Positions 42,951 to 51,061 of a DNA stretch of 64,000 nucleotides are shown one piece after another (within the stretch, counting starts at the first letter, position 1; every line of letters starts with the position of its first letter). Made by a program: the position numbers and the translations under genes. Under the pieces are notes generated by a model. It ran no database searches. It was not told the origin of the DNA and worked only from the letters and a program-made list of their open reading frames with translations. The stretch is from 66-474 sp051954935 (GTDB taxonomy: Bacteria > Pseudomonadota > Gammaproteobacteria > Xanthomonadales > Rhodanobacteraceae). The stretch is from positions 4,830 to 68,829 of the forward strand of contig JBQCHG010000034.1 in assembly GCA_051954935.1 (NCBI GenBank), written 5' to 3'.

Positions 42951-43835
42951 TCAATCGCCCATCTGCTTCTGCAAATGCTCCCGCCGTTCCTGCGCATCCA
43001 GCGAGAGCGTGGCGATCGGGCGCGCTTCCAGGCGCTCGATGCCGATCTCCTCGTCGGTTTCCTCGCAGTAGCCGTAGCGGCCTTCCTCGATCCGGCGCAG
43101 CGCCTTGTCGATCTTGGATATCAGCTTGCGATAGCGATCGCGGGTGCGCAGTTCCAGCGAGTTCTCGGTTTCGCGGGTGGCACGCTCGGCATCGTCGCCA
43201 ACATCGCGCACTTCCTCGCGCAGGTTCTCCATCGTCTGCCGCGACTCCTCGACCAGCTGGTCGCGCCAGTCACGCAGCTTGTTGCGGAAATACGCCAGCT
43301 GCTTGGGCCCCATGTATTCCTCTTTCGGGGAAGGCCGGTAGCCTTTCGGCAGCTCGATGTTGACGGTGGCGGGCAGTGCGTAGCGGCCGTCCTCCTTGGT
43401 GATGGTCGGCTCGGTGCCCGGCGTGGCGATCGCCACACCGCCCTGCTCCGCGTAATCATTGCGATGCGATTGCGGCTTGGCCGGAGCGCTCTTGGCCGGC
43501 GTTGTCCCGGCAGGTGCGCTCTTGGCCGGTGCCGGGCGCTTGGCCGCACTCTGCACCGGTTTCTTGACCACGGCCTTGTTCGGCGCGGGCTTGCGCGCGG
43601 CGGCAGCCTTCACCGGCTTGGAAGCCTGTTTGCGCGCTGCGGGTTTGGCCTTGGATGCGGATGACTTCGCCGGCTTGCGCGGCGCGGCCTTCTTGGCCGA
43701 TTTGCTCGACTGCTTGATCGGAGTAGCCCTCTTCACGTGTTTCGGTTTCGCCTTGGCCGCCCTGGCCACGGTCTTCTTCGCCCCGCGCTTGGCAGCGCCG
43801 GATTTCGATTTCGCCTTCACTTTCGTTTTCGCCAT
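42951..43835 (-). CDS. DksA-family protein with a lysine-rich N-terminal tail
   Basis: A 294-residue protein. Residues 1-135 are Lys/Ala/Pro rich with repeated PAKSAPAK-like units, like histone H1. Residues about 180-290 match DksA (SLELRTRDRYRKLISKIDKA, EIGIERLEARPIATLSL). Two features are odd: the coiled-coil tip reads DDAERA where E. coli has DPVDRA, so the critical Asp74 is Glu, and only one of four zinc cysteines is kept (CEET and LSLDA replace CxxC pairs). It may be an RNA-polymerase secondary-channel protein with altered ppGpp response; the tail may bind nucleic acid. Confidence 0.88.
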   Translation of the reverse strand: MAKTKVKAKSKSGAAKRGAKKTVARAAKAKPKHVKRATPIKQSSKSAKKAAPRKPAKSSASKAKPAARKQASKPVKAAAARKPAPNKAVVKKPVQSAAKRPAPAKSAPAGTTPAKSAPAKPQSHRNDYAEQGGVAIATPGTEPTITKEDGRYALPATVNIELPKGYRPSPKEEYMGPKQLAYFRNKLRDWRDQLVEESRQTMENLREEVRDVGDDAERATRETENSLELRTRDRYRKLISKIDKALRRIEEGRYGYCEETDEEIGIERLEARPIATLSLDAQERREHLQKQMGD

Positions 43836-43944
43836 GTCCGTAGCATCCACTCTGTGATGTGGCGGTCGCGTGTTATAGCCTAGGAGCCGACCACCCGGCA
43901 ACCGACCGCGTAGTGTAGCGCGGACCCACCAGCGAATCATCGTC

Positions 43945-44208
43945 TTGACCCGCCTGCTGCTGTTCCTGATCGCGGTCTACAAGCGCCTGCTGAGTCCGCT
44001 GCTCGGCAGCCAATGCCGATTCCACCCTACCTGTTCGGCGTATGCGCGCGTGGCGATAGCGCGCTTCGGCCCCATGCGCGGCACCTTGATGGCGGTTTGG
44101 CGTATCCTGCGCTGCCAACCTTTGTGCACCGGCGGCTTCGATCCGGTACCGGAGCACTTCGCGCTGCGCGGCTGCCGCGCGCGCGACACCACAGGAAGCA
44201 GCGAATGA
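43945..44208 (+). CDS. yidD: membrane protein insertion efficiency factor YidD
   Basis: An 87-residue protein beginning LLFLIAVYKRLLSPLLGSQC and continuing FHPTCSAYARVAIARFG and ILRCQPLCTGGFDPVP, the full YidD signature. It assists YidC-dependent insertion at the inner membrane. The likely start is TTG 43945; no better codon is available upstream. The stop overlaps the pyrC ATG (ATGAG), so the two are coupled, which is unusual because yidD normally sits between rnpA and yidC. Confidence 0.88.
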   Translation: MTRLLLFLIAVYKRLLSPLLGSQCRFHPTCSAYARVAIARFGPMRGTLMAVWRILRCQPLCTGGFDPVPEHFALRGCRARDTTGSSE

Positions 44209-45542
44209 GCGATGCGTGGCTGATCGAAAATGCCGAACTGGTCAACGAGGGCCGACGCCGGCGCATGAACCTGCGCATCCGGGGTGAACGCATCGCCGAA
44301 ATCGGCGAGAACCTGCACCCGCGGACCGGCGAGCAGGTGCTGGATGCAACCGGATTGTGGCTGCTGCCCGGCATGATCGACGACCACGTGCATTTCCGGG
44401 AACCGGGCTACACGGCCAAAGCCGACATCGCTTCGGAATCGCGCGCGGCCATCGCGGGCGGTGTCACCAGTTTCATCGACATGCCCAACACCAGCCCGCC
44501 GACGCTCACCCATGCGCTGCTGGAGGACAAGTACGCGCTGGCCGCGCGCAGCTCGGTCGCCAACTACGCGTTCTATTTCGGCGCCAGCAACGACAACCTG
44601 GATGCGATCCGTGCGCTCGATCCGCGCCGCGTGCCGGGTGTGAAGGTGTTCCTGTGCGAATCCACCGGCAATCTCTGTGTCAGCGACCCGTCGGCACTGG
44701 ACGGGGTGTTCCGCGATTCGCCCGTCAACGTGGTCGTGCATTGCGAGGATGATCGCATCGTGCACGCCAACCTCGACCGCCTGAAGGCGAAGTACGGCGA
44801 CGACATCCCGATGCGCCTGCATCCGGAAATCCGTTCGCGCGAGGCCTGCTACGAATCCACCAAGTGGGCGGTCGAAACTGCGCACCGCCACGGCACGCGC
44901 CTGCACGTGCTGCACGTGTCCACCGCCGACGAACTCGCGCTTTTCGAACCCGGTCTGATCAAGGGCAAGCGCATCACCGCCGAAACCTGCGTGCACTTCC
45001 TGCGCTTCACCGATGCCGATTACGCCGAATACGGCGGCAAGATCAAATGCAACCCGGCGATCAAGGCGGCCTCAGACCGCGACGCGCTGCTGCGCGCGCT
45101 GGCCGACACCCGGATTGACGTACTGGCCACCGACCACGCGCCGCACCTGCACGAAGAGAAGCAGCGGCCCTACACGCAATGCCCGTCAGGCATCCCGCTG
45201 ATCCAGTACGCGCTGCAGAGCGCGCTGGAGCACGTGTTTAACGGCGCGCTGAAACTGGAGCGGGTGGTGGAAGCGACCTCGCACGCGCCGGCTCAGTTGT
45301 TCGACATCAAGGAGCGCGGTTTCCTGCGCGAGGGTTGTTTCGCCGACCTGGTGCTGGTGGATCCGGACACGCCGCACACGGTGCGCAAGGACGAGATCCT
45401 CTCCAAGTGCGGCTGGTCGCCGTTCGAGGGCCACACGTTCCGCTCCAGCATCGCCGCGACCTTCGTCAACGGCCACCTCGCCGCGCGGCATGGGCGATTG
45501 CAGGATCCGACGCCGGGGATGCGGCTGGAATTCGATCGGTAG
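44205..45542 (+). CDS. pyrC: dihydroorotase
   Basis: A 445-residue amidohydrolase that closes carbamoyl aspartate to dihydroorotate in pyrimidine synthesis. The metal-binding HxH is in GMIDDHVHFREPGYTAKADI, with HVLHVSTADE and VLATDHAPHLHEEK carrying further ligands. Length fits class I dihydroorotases, distinct from the 340-residue class II PyrC of E. coli. The start overlaps the yidD stop. Confidence 0.94.
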   Translation: MSDAWLIENAELVNEGRRRRMNLRIRGERIAEIGENLHPRTGEQVLDATGLWLLPGMIDDHVHFREPGYTAKADIASESRAAIAGGVTSFIDMPNTSPPTLTHALLEDKYALAARSSVANYAFYFGASNDNLDAIRALDPRRVPGVKVFLCESTGNLCVSDPSALDGVFRDSPVNVVVHCEDDRIVHANLDRLKAKYGDDIPMRLHPEIRSREACYESTKWAVETAHRHGTRLHVLHVSTADELALFEPGLIKGKRITAETCVHFLRFTDADYAEYGGKIKCNPAIKAASDRDALLRALADTRIDVLATDHAPHLHEEKQRPYTQCPSGIPLIQYALQSALEHVFNGALKLERVVEATSHAPAQLFDIKERGFLREGCFADLVLVDPDTPHTVRKDEILSKCGWSPFEGHTFRSSIAATFVNGHLAARHGRLQDPTPGMRLEFDR

Positions 45543-45557
45543 AAACAAAAGTTGGTG

Positions 45558-46478
45558 CTATTCGAAATTCCGGGCTGCCACCGCCACCGCATCATGCGGA
45601 TGCAGGCTTTCGTGGTGTGACGCCACGATGTGGTAGCCACCGATGCGCGGATCGGCTTCCAGCGCGGCGCGGATGCGGCGCGCGGCATCCTCGCAAAACA
45701 TCGGGTTCTCGGCATTCAATTTCGCGAACGCCTGTTCGTCCTCGCGCTTGACCGCAGTCTGCACCGGCGTGGCGAGCGCGCGTTCGATCACGTCGATCAG
45801 GTCGGCCACCGGCAAGTCGAATCCGTTCGCCAGTTTCACGCGCACCTTCGCGGTGCTGCGCTGGGCGTGCGGCGCCGCGGCCATGCCGTGTTCCGAACCC
45901 AGCCATTCGCGCACGGCGTGATGGGTAGGCGTGGCGCCGGCGAAGTCCAGATCGAAACGCTGCTGGTTGGCCTGCTTCGAGAGCGCGAACGAAGCCGGAC
46001 AAGTCGAGGAATACTGCACCTCGCAACCGAGCTGCACGGCGAAATGCTTGTCGTGCAACGTGGTTTCGATGCCGACCGGATAAGCCTTCCAACCCGCGTT
46101 GGCACTGACCAGGGCGGCCCGTTTCAGCAGGTGCTGGTACTCGACGCGCAGGCGCACGCGCGTGGACAGGTCCTTGTGCGATTCCAGAAGTGCATGCAGC
46201 AACACGCGCAGCGAAGCCGGCGTCAGCGGCTGCTCCGCCAGCGACTTTTCGAGCAACAGATAGAGTCGCGACATGTGGATGCCGCGCGCGTGTTCGTCGG
46301 CGAGATTCACCTGCACCGAAACCCGCGCCGGTGCGGTGAGCACGTTGCCCTCCGCGTCCACGTAGCGCAGGGGCAGGTCAATGCCTTCCATGCCCACCCA
46401 GTCGAGCGCGCCGGCATGGTCCGGGTGCGCCGCGGCGGCAACGTCGGGAAGTTCGTTTCGGATGTTGCGAGTGGCCAT
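45558..46478 (-). CDS. folE2: GTP cyclohydrolase IB
   Basis: A 306-residue COG1469 enzyme that makes dihydroneopterin triphosphate from GTP, the first step to folate and queuosine. The active cysteine is in VQYSSTCPASFALSKQ; MHRYL-like conservation is seen as RGIHMSRLYLLLE, and FAKLNAENPMFCEDAARRI is also typical. It is metal-flexible and replaces the zinc-dependent FolE in some bacteria. It is the last gene of the efp-ubiG operon and shows no Zur box in the short upstream gap. Confidence 0.92.
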   Translation of the reverse strand: MATRNIRNELPDVAAAAHPDHAGALDWVGMEGIDLPLRYVDAEGNVLTAPARVSVQVNLADEHARGIHMSRLYLLLEKSLAEQPLTPASLRVLLHALLESHKDLSTRVRLRVEYQHLLKRAALVSANAGWKAYPVGIETTLHDKHFAVQLGCEVQYSSTCPASFALSKQANQQRFDLDFAGATPTHHAVREWLGSEHGMAAAPHAQRSTAKVRVKLANGFDLPVADLIDVIERALATPVQTAVKREDEQAFAKLNAENPMFCEDAARRIRAALEADPRIGGYHIVASHHESLHPHDAVAVAARNFE

Positions 46479-46504
46479 CGGATTTCCTGTCGGCCTGCCG
46501 GATA

Positions 46505-47344
46505 TCAGGGCTGTGCTGCGCGATGCCAAGCCCGCGCTTCGCTCCATGCATCCAGCAGGCCGTGCAAACCGCCCTGCCCCTTGTACAACGCCCGCAGCGG
46601 ATCGACGGCTTTCTCGGCCGCGCGCAAGGCACGCCGGTCCAGTCGCGCCTGCAAGCCGCGGAGCAGGCTCAAGGGGCCCGCCATTTTATCGGTTTCGACC
46701 AGCGCCTGCCGCAGCGTCCGCGCCTGGTCGTGCAGCGCTGCGCTTCGCGCCGGGCTTTCCTTGTCCAGGTCGCCGAGATTCAACCCATGCCGGGCCAGCA
46801 GCGCCATCGGGAGCGGGCTGCGGCCGTGCTCGAGTTCACTGGAGAGATTGCGCATCAGCGCCACGCCGTGTTGCGCGGCGGCGACGGCCTGCGCGCGTTC
46901 GGCATTCGCATCCGCGCCGAACCACAGCGCGGTTTCGATCCGCGCGAACGTCCCGTGCAACGGCCTCGCAGCAGCGAGCTGCGAGGCGAAGTCCGCGGGT
47001 GACGCGACGTCCAATGCAAGCATCGCCGCATCCATCGCCTCTTCCCAAACCTGCTCGGGCAACGCACGGATGCGCCCCTCGGCGAACAGCGCTTGCGTCA
47101 GCGGATGCCGCGCCGAGCCCGCCTGCGCAAACTGCAGTTCCTCGCGCCACCATTGCAGCTTGACCGCCGCGACATGCGGCTCGCGGATCGCGTACACCGC
47201 GTCCAGCCATTCCTGCTCCAGCGCGGCGAGCGCGACATAGCTGTCGCGGCGCGGGTCGGTGCCCAGGAACACCCATGCCGGTTCGAGCTGCGGATGCGAT
47301 TCCCGCCAGGCGTGAAGCCAGTTTTCCAGCGCACCCTCATTCAT
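46505..47344 (-). CDS. degenerate squalene/phytoene-synthase family protein
   Basis: A 279-residue helical protein of the trans-isoprenyl synthase fold. IREPHVAAVKLQWWREELQF is the characteristic segment, but the two catalytic DxxxD motifs are missing (AVYAIREP and MRNLSSELEHGR stand in their places). This pattern resembles NDUFAF6-type proteins, which are involved in complex I assembly and not isoprenoid synthesis. Its place between gph and folE2, next to ubiG, suggests respiratory or quinone chemistry. It should not be read as a carotenoid gene. Confidence 0.75.
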   Translation of the reverse strand: MNEGALENWLHAWRESHPQLEPAWVFLGTDPRRDSYVALAALEQEWLDAVYAIREPHVAAVKLQWWREELQFAQAGSARHPLTQALFAEGRIRALPEQVWEEAMDAAMLALDVASPADFASQLAAARPLHGTFARIETALWFGADANAERAQAVAAAQHGVALMRNLSSELEHGRSPLPMALLARHGLNLGDLDKESPARSAALHDQARTLRQALVETDKMAGPLSLLRGLQARLDRRALRAAEKAVDPLRALYKGQGGLHGLLDAWSEARAWHRAAQP

Positions 47345-47347
47345 GGC

Positions 47348-48013
47348 TCAGTCGAGCCAGTCGGCGATCTGCGTGGCATCTTCCGCATACGCTTCCGCGC
47401 CCCAGCCCCGCGCGTCGTCCGGATCAAGATAACCCCAACCTGCGACGATGGTCTTCAGCCCGGCGCCCTGCCCGGCCTGCACGTCCCGCGGATCATCGCC
47501 CACGAATACGCAGCGCGCGGGCTCCACCTTGGCCTGCTTGCAGGCGAGCAGCACGGGATCGGGATGCGGCTTGCGAACCGGCAAGGTATCGCCGGCCACC
47601 ACTGCCGCGACGCGGGCGGCATACCCCAGGCGCTCCAGCAGCGGCGCGGTCAGGAAGCCCGCCTTGTTGGTGATCACGCCCCAGGGGATGCCGCGCGCTT
47701 CGAGCTTGCTGAGCAGGCTCTCGATGCCGGGAAACGGGTGCGTGCGCGCGGTGCCGGTGTCGACGTACAGCTCGAGGAAGCGCGGCATTACCGCGTCCAC
47801 CACGTTTTCGCCCTGATCGCCGAAGGCGGTGGACACGATCGCCCGCGCACCGCGCGAAGTGACGGCGCGCACCGTCTCGTAACTCGGCGCCATGATGTCG
47901 CGCTCCCGGCAGAGCGCGGTCAGCGCATCGTGCAGATCCGGCGCGCTGTCCACCAGGGTGCCGTCGAGGTCGAAGAACATCCCGGCCAGCGGGTTCGGAA
48001 TGGACGAATTCAT
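47348..48013 (-). CDS. gph: phosphoglycolate phosphatase-like HAD hydrolase
   Basis: A 221-residue haloacid-dehalogenase phosphatase. Motif I is MFFDLDGTLVDSAPDL near residue 12, motif II is in GVITNKAGF, and motif IV is VFVGDDPRDVQAG. It fits Gph, which removes phosphoglycolate from DNA repair, or the related MupP of peptidoglycan recycling; the close link to ubiG is conserved for both. The start overlaps the ubiG stop by 4 nt. Confidence 0.88.
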   Translation of the reverse strand: MNSSIPNPLAGMFFDLDGTLVDSAPDLHDALTALCRERDIMAPSYETVRAVTSRGARAIVSTAFGDQGENVVDAVMPRFLELYVDTGTARTHPFPGIESLLSKLEARGIPWGVITNKAGFLTAPLLERLGYAARVAAVVAGDTLPVRKPHPDPVLLACKQAKVEPARCVFVGDDPRDVQAGQGAGLKTIVAGWGYLDPDDARGWGAEAYAEDATQIADWLD

Positions 48014-48720
48014 GTGGCTTTGCGCGCGCAGACGAGGTAATTCACGTCCACGCGGGACGAAACGGAAGCCTTTCGCGTCAATGGGTTGTACGCCAAACCG
48101 GCAAGTTCTTCGAGCTCCAGGCCGGCGCCGCGCAACAACGCAGAGAGCTCGGAGGGTTTCAGGAATTGCGCGTAGTGATGGGTGCCGCGCGGCAGCAGGC
48201 GCACCACGTATTCGGCGCCCACGATCGCCAGCGCGAATGCGGCCGGCGTACGGTTGAGCGTGGAAAGGAATACGCGCCCGCCCGGTTTCACCAGCGCGCC
48301 GAGATCGCCCACCAGCGCGGCCGGATCGGGCACGTGCTCGATCAGTTCCATGCAGCACACCGCGTCGAAGGCCGCCGGTTCCGCCGCGGCGAGTTCGTGC
48401 GAAGAACACAGGCGGTAATCGATCTCGACCTGCGATTCGTAGCGATGCAGTTTCGCGACGTCGATCAGCGGCGCAGCGAGGTCGATCGCGGTGACACGCC
48501 CTCCGGCACGCGCCAGCGATTCGGAAAGGATGCCGCCGCCGCATCCGACATCGGCCACGCGCGCGTCACGCAGGTTCACTCGCTGCGCGATCCAGGCCAG
48601 TCGCGCGGGATTGAGGTCGTGCAGCGGACGCGACTCGCCATCCGGATCCCACCAGCGGCTGGCGAGTTTGCCGAAACGGGCCAGCTCTTCCGCACTGAAA
48701 TTGCCGCTCGCGGTGTTCAC
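48010..48720 (-). CDS. ubiG: ubiquinone biosynthesis O-methyltransferase
   Basis: A 236-residue SAM-dependent methyltransferase acting on two hydroxyl groups of the quinone ring. Motifs are WWDPDGESRPLHDLNPARL, VADVGCGGGILSESLARAGG (SAM loop), ELIEHVPDPAALV and FLSTLNRTPAAFALAI, the full UbiG set. The GTG at 48720 overlaps the YciI stop (GTGA). A longer frame from 48810 runs over yciI and is rejected. Confidence 0.95.
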   Translation of the reverse strand: MNTASGNFSAEELARFGKLASRWWDPDGESRPLHDLNPARLAWIAQRVNLRDARVADVGCGGGILSESLARAGGRVTAIDLAAPLIDVAKLHRYESQVEIDYRLCSSHELAAAEPAAFDAVCCMELIEHVPDPAALVGDLGALVKPGGRVFLSTLNRTPAAFALAIVGAEYVVRLLPRGTHHYAQFLKPSELSALLRGAGLELEELAGLAYNPLTRKASVSSRVDVNYLVCARKAT

Positions 48721-48986
48721 GCCGGCACGCACTCCTTCGCATTCCATTCGTACACCATGACTTTCGATGAACCGGACGTGTGCACCGGATCGCTGTGCGC
48801 GATCGAGCACGCCTCGTCCAGGTCCTTTGCGCGGATCAGGTAAGCGCCGCCGGACTTGTCGCTGAACGGGCCGAACAGCTCCAGCACGCCGCGCTCCCGC
48901 AGTCGGTCAAGGTGCGCATAGTGGTGCGCGATCACCGCCGGGTCGAAGTGCGGCGTGCGCAGGGTCATGATCAGATAACGCTGCAT
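48717..48986 (-). CDS. YciI family small protein
   Basis: An 89-residue ferredoxin-like fold protein beginning MQRYLIMTLRTPHF and including LFGPFSDKSGGAYLIRAKDL and HSDPVHTSGSSKVMVYEW. The conserved His and Asp of YCII proteins (DPAVIAHHYAHLDRL, HSDP) are present. These are enzymes or regulators of unclear role. It is coupled with ubiG and 14 nt downstream of mtaD. Confidence 0.85.
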   Translation of the reverse strand: MQRYLIMTLRTPHFDPAVIAHHYAHLDRLRERGVLELFGPFSDKSGGAYLIRAKDLDEACSIAHSDPVHTSGSSKVMVYEWNAKECVPA

Positions 48987-49000
48987 AACTCCTTCTCGAC

Positions 49001-50332
49001 TCACGAAGCGAGCGAGGCGATCCGCTCGCGCCAGCGTGCGGACCTGGCGCGCAGCGAATCCAGGTCCGCCTCCACCAGCACGCCGTCCTTCAGCTTGCGC
49101 CGGCCCGCGATCCACACGTCGCTCACCTGCCGGCGCGAGGCGGCGTACACCAGTTGCGAGATCGCATGATAGAGCGGCTGCGTCTCCGGCTCGTCAAGCC
49201 GCACGGCCGCGAGATCCGCCTGCTTGCCGGGCTCTATCGAGCCGACCCGGTCCGCGAGCCCGAGAGCGCGCGCGCCATTGAGCGTCGCCGCACGCAGCGC
49301 GTACGCAGCATCGAAGGCACTCGCGTCGTTCGCCACGCCCTTCGCGAGCAGCGCGGCGGTACGCATCTCGCCGAACATGTCGAGATCGTTGTTCGACGCG
49401 CAACCGTCGGTGCCGAGTGCGAGGTTCACACCGGCGCGGCGCAGCTTTTCGGCGGGACAGAACCCGGAGGCCAGTTTCAGGTTCGATTCCGCGCAATGCA
49501 CGACCGATACGCCCGCTTCCGCGCTCGCCGCGATTTCCGCATCGGTGAGTTGCGTCATGTGCACCGCGATCAGGCGATCGTTGACGAGGCCCAGCCCGCG
49601 CATCCGCGCGAACGGACGCGCCCCGTGCTCGCGCTTGGCATCTTCGACTTCCTGCGCGGTTTCATGCAGGTGCAGGTGCACGGGCGTGTCGAGCTGATCC
49701 GACAACGTGCGGATGCGCTCGAAGCTCGCGTCCGAGACCGTATACGGCGCGTGCGGCGCGAATGCGCACGAAAGCAGCGCGTGGCCCTTGCATTCATCAT
49801 GCACCGCCAGAGCGCGATCGAAATATTCGTCGGCATTGGCCGCCCACGCGCTGGGGAATTCCACGATCGGCAAACCCACGACCGCGCGGAACCCGGCGCG
49901 CGCGCAGGCGCGCGCGAACGCATCGGGGAAGAAATAATTCTCGTTGCAGGTGGTGGTGCCGCCGCGCAACATTTCGGCGATCGCGAGCTCGGTTCCGTCG
50001 CGCACGAACTCCGCGCTCATCACCTTCGCTTCCGCCGGCCAGATGTGTTCGCGCAGCCAGGTCATCAGCGGCAGGTCGTCCGCAAGCCCCCGCATCAGCG
50101 TCATCGGGCTGTGCGTGTGCGCGTTGATCAGGCCGGGAACCAGCGCGTGTTCCGGAAGCCCGATGCGCTCGCCGGACGAATAAATGCGTTCCGCCTCGGC
50201 TCTTGGAAGCACCGCGACGATGGCGCCATCCTTGATCGCGACGGCGTGATCCTCGAGCACCACGCCATGCGGCTCGATGGGGATCACCCAGCGGGCCGCA
50301 ATCAGCAGGTCGACCGGTTGCGATGTCGTCAC
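49001..50332 (-). CDS. mtaD: 5-methylthioadenosine/S-adenosylhomocysteine deaminase-type amidohydrolase
   Basis: A 443-residue TRZ/ATZ-family amidohydrolase. The metal site HxH is in PGLINAHTHSPMTLMRGLAD; further ligands fall in HLHETAQEVE and LALGTDGCASNNDLDMF. Substrates in the family are adenosine-like compounds, most often methylthioadenosine or adenosylhomocysteine. The neighbour ubiG uses SAM and releases adenosylhomocysteine, which makes that link plausible. It follows efp after 16 nt. Confidence 0.88.
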   Translation of the reverse strand: MTTSQPVDLLIAARWVIPIEPHGVVLEDHAVAIKDGAIVAVLPRAEAERIYSSGERIGLPEHALVPGLINAHTHSPMTLMRGLADDLPLMTWLREHIWPAEAKVMSAEFVRDGTELAIAEMLRGGTTTCNENYFFPDAFARACARAGFRAVVGLPIVEFPSAWAANADEYFDRALAVHDECKGHALLSCAFAPHAPYTVSDASFERIRTLSDQLDTPVHLHLHETAQEVEDAKREHGARPFARMRGLGLVNDRLIAVHMTQLTDAEIAASAEAGVSVVHCAESNLKLASGFCPAEKLRRAGVNLALGTDGCASNNDLDMFGEMRTAALLAKGVANDASAFDAAYALRAATLNGARALGLADRVGSIEPGKQADLAAVRLDEPETQPLYHAISQLVYAASRRQVSDVWIAGRRKLKDGVLVEADLDSLRARSARWRERIASLAS

Positions 50333-50348
50333 GGCGAGACGTGCAACG

Positions 50349-50915
50349 TCACTTCACTCTGCCGACGTATTCACCCGTGCGCGTATCCACCTTGACCACT
50401 TCGTCCTGGTTGACGAACAGCGGCACACGCACGACCGCACCGGTTTCCAGCTTGGCCGGCTTGCCGCCACCGCCGGAGGTGTCGCCGCGCAGGCCGGGAT
50501 CGGTCTCCACGATCTTGAGTTCGACGAAGTTCGGCGGCGTCACCGAAAGCGGCGTGCCGTTCCACAGCGTGACGATGCATTCCTCCTCGCCCTTCAGCCA
50601 CTGCGCCGCATCGCCCACTGCGTTCTTGTCGGCGGTGTGCTGCTCGTAGGTATCCGGCTGCATGAAATGCCAGAACTCGCCGTCGTTGTAGAGGTACTGC
50701 ATGTCGGTATCCACGACGTCGGCGCCCTCCACCGAGTCGGTGGACTTGAGCGTCTTCTCGGTGACCCGGCCGTTCTTGAGATTGCGGATCTTGATGCGGG
50801 TGAACGCCTGGCCCTTGCCGGGCTTGATGAAGTCGGCGTCCACGATGGTGTACGGATCGCCGTCGACGATGATCTTCAGCCCGTTCCTGACGTCGTTGAG
50901 ACCGTAATTGGCCAT
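50349..50915 (-). CDS. efp: elongation factor P
   Basis: A 188-residue tRNA-shaped factor that rescues ribosomes on polyproline. The start MANYGLNDVRNGLKIIV is normal, and Lys34 lies in IKPGKGQAFTRIKIRNLKNG, exactly the E. coli beta-lysylation site. The C-terminal domains (FWHFMQPDTYEQ, PPNFVELKIVETDPGLRGDT) are complete. The gene is divergent from epmB, which encodes the aminomutase that prepares the modifier; epmA is not in the window. A dispersed repeat lies in the shared 146-base spacer. Confidence 0.97.
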   Translation of the reverse strand: MANYGLNDVRNGLKIIVDGDPYTIVDADFIKPGKGQAFTRIKIRNLKNGRVTEKTLKSTDSVEGADVVDTDMQYLYNDGEFWHFMQPDTYEQHTADKNAVGDAAQWLKGEEECIVTLWNGTPLSVTPPNFVELKIVETDPGLRGDTSGGGGKPAKLETGAVVRVPLFVNQDEVVKVDTRTGEYVGRVK

Positions 50916-50942
50916 ACGCTCTATGCTCCAGAATTGAAAAGT

Positions 50943-50999
50943 GCGGCCATGAACGGCCGCTTTTTGACTCTCGCGATCAAGGATGATCGCAAAAACAAC
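50943..50999 (+). repeat. dispersed palindromic repeat, copy C
   Basis: The core reads CTTTTTGACTCTC, then GCGATC-AAGGAT-GATCGC and AAAAAC. Only the 6-nt centre and the flank differ from copies A and B. It lies between efp and epmB, 28 nt from the efp ATG. Confidence 0.75.
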
Positions 51000-51061
51000 C
51001 CGCCAGGCAGCGGCTAGAATGATGTGTTCCCGGCGCCCGCGGCGCCAGGTCAAGACCGCCA

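Noticed and set aside
46505..47344. Carotenoid phytoene synthase
   Set aside because: The catalytic aspartate-rich motifs are absent and there are no other carotenoid genes nearby.
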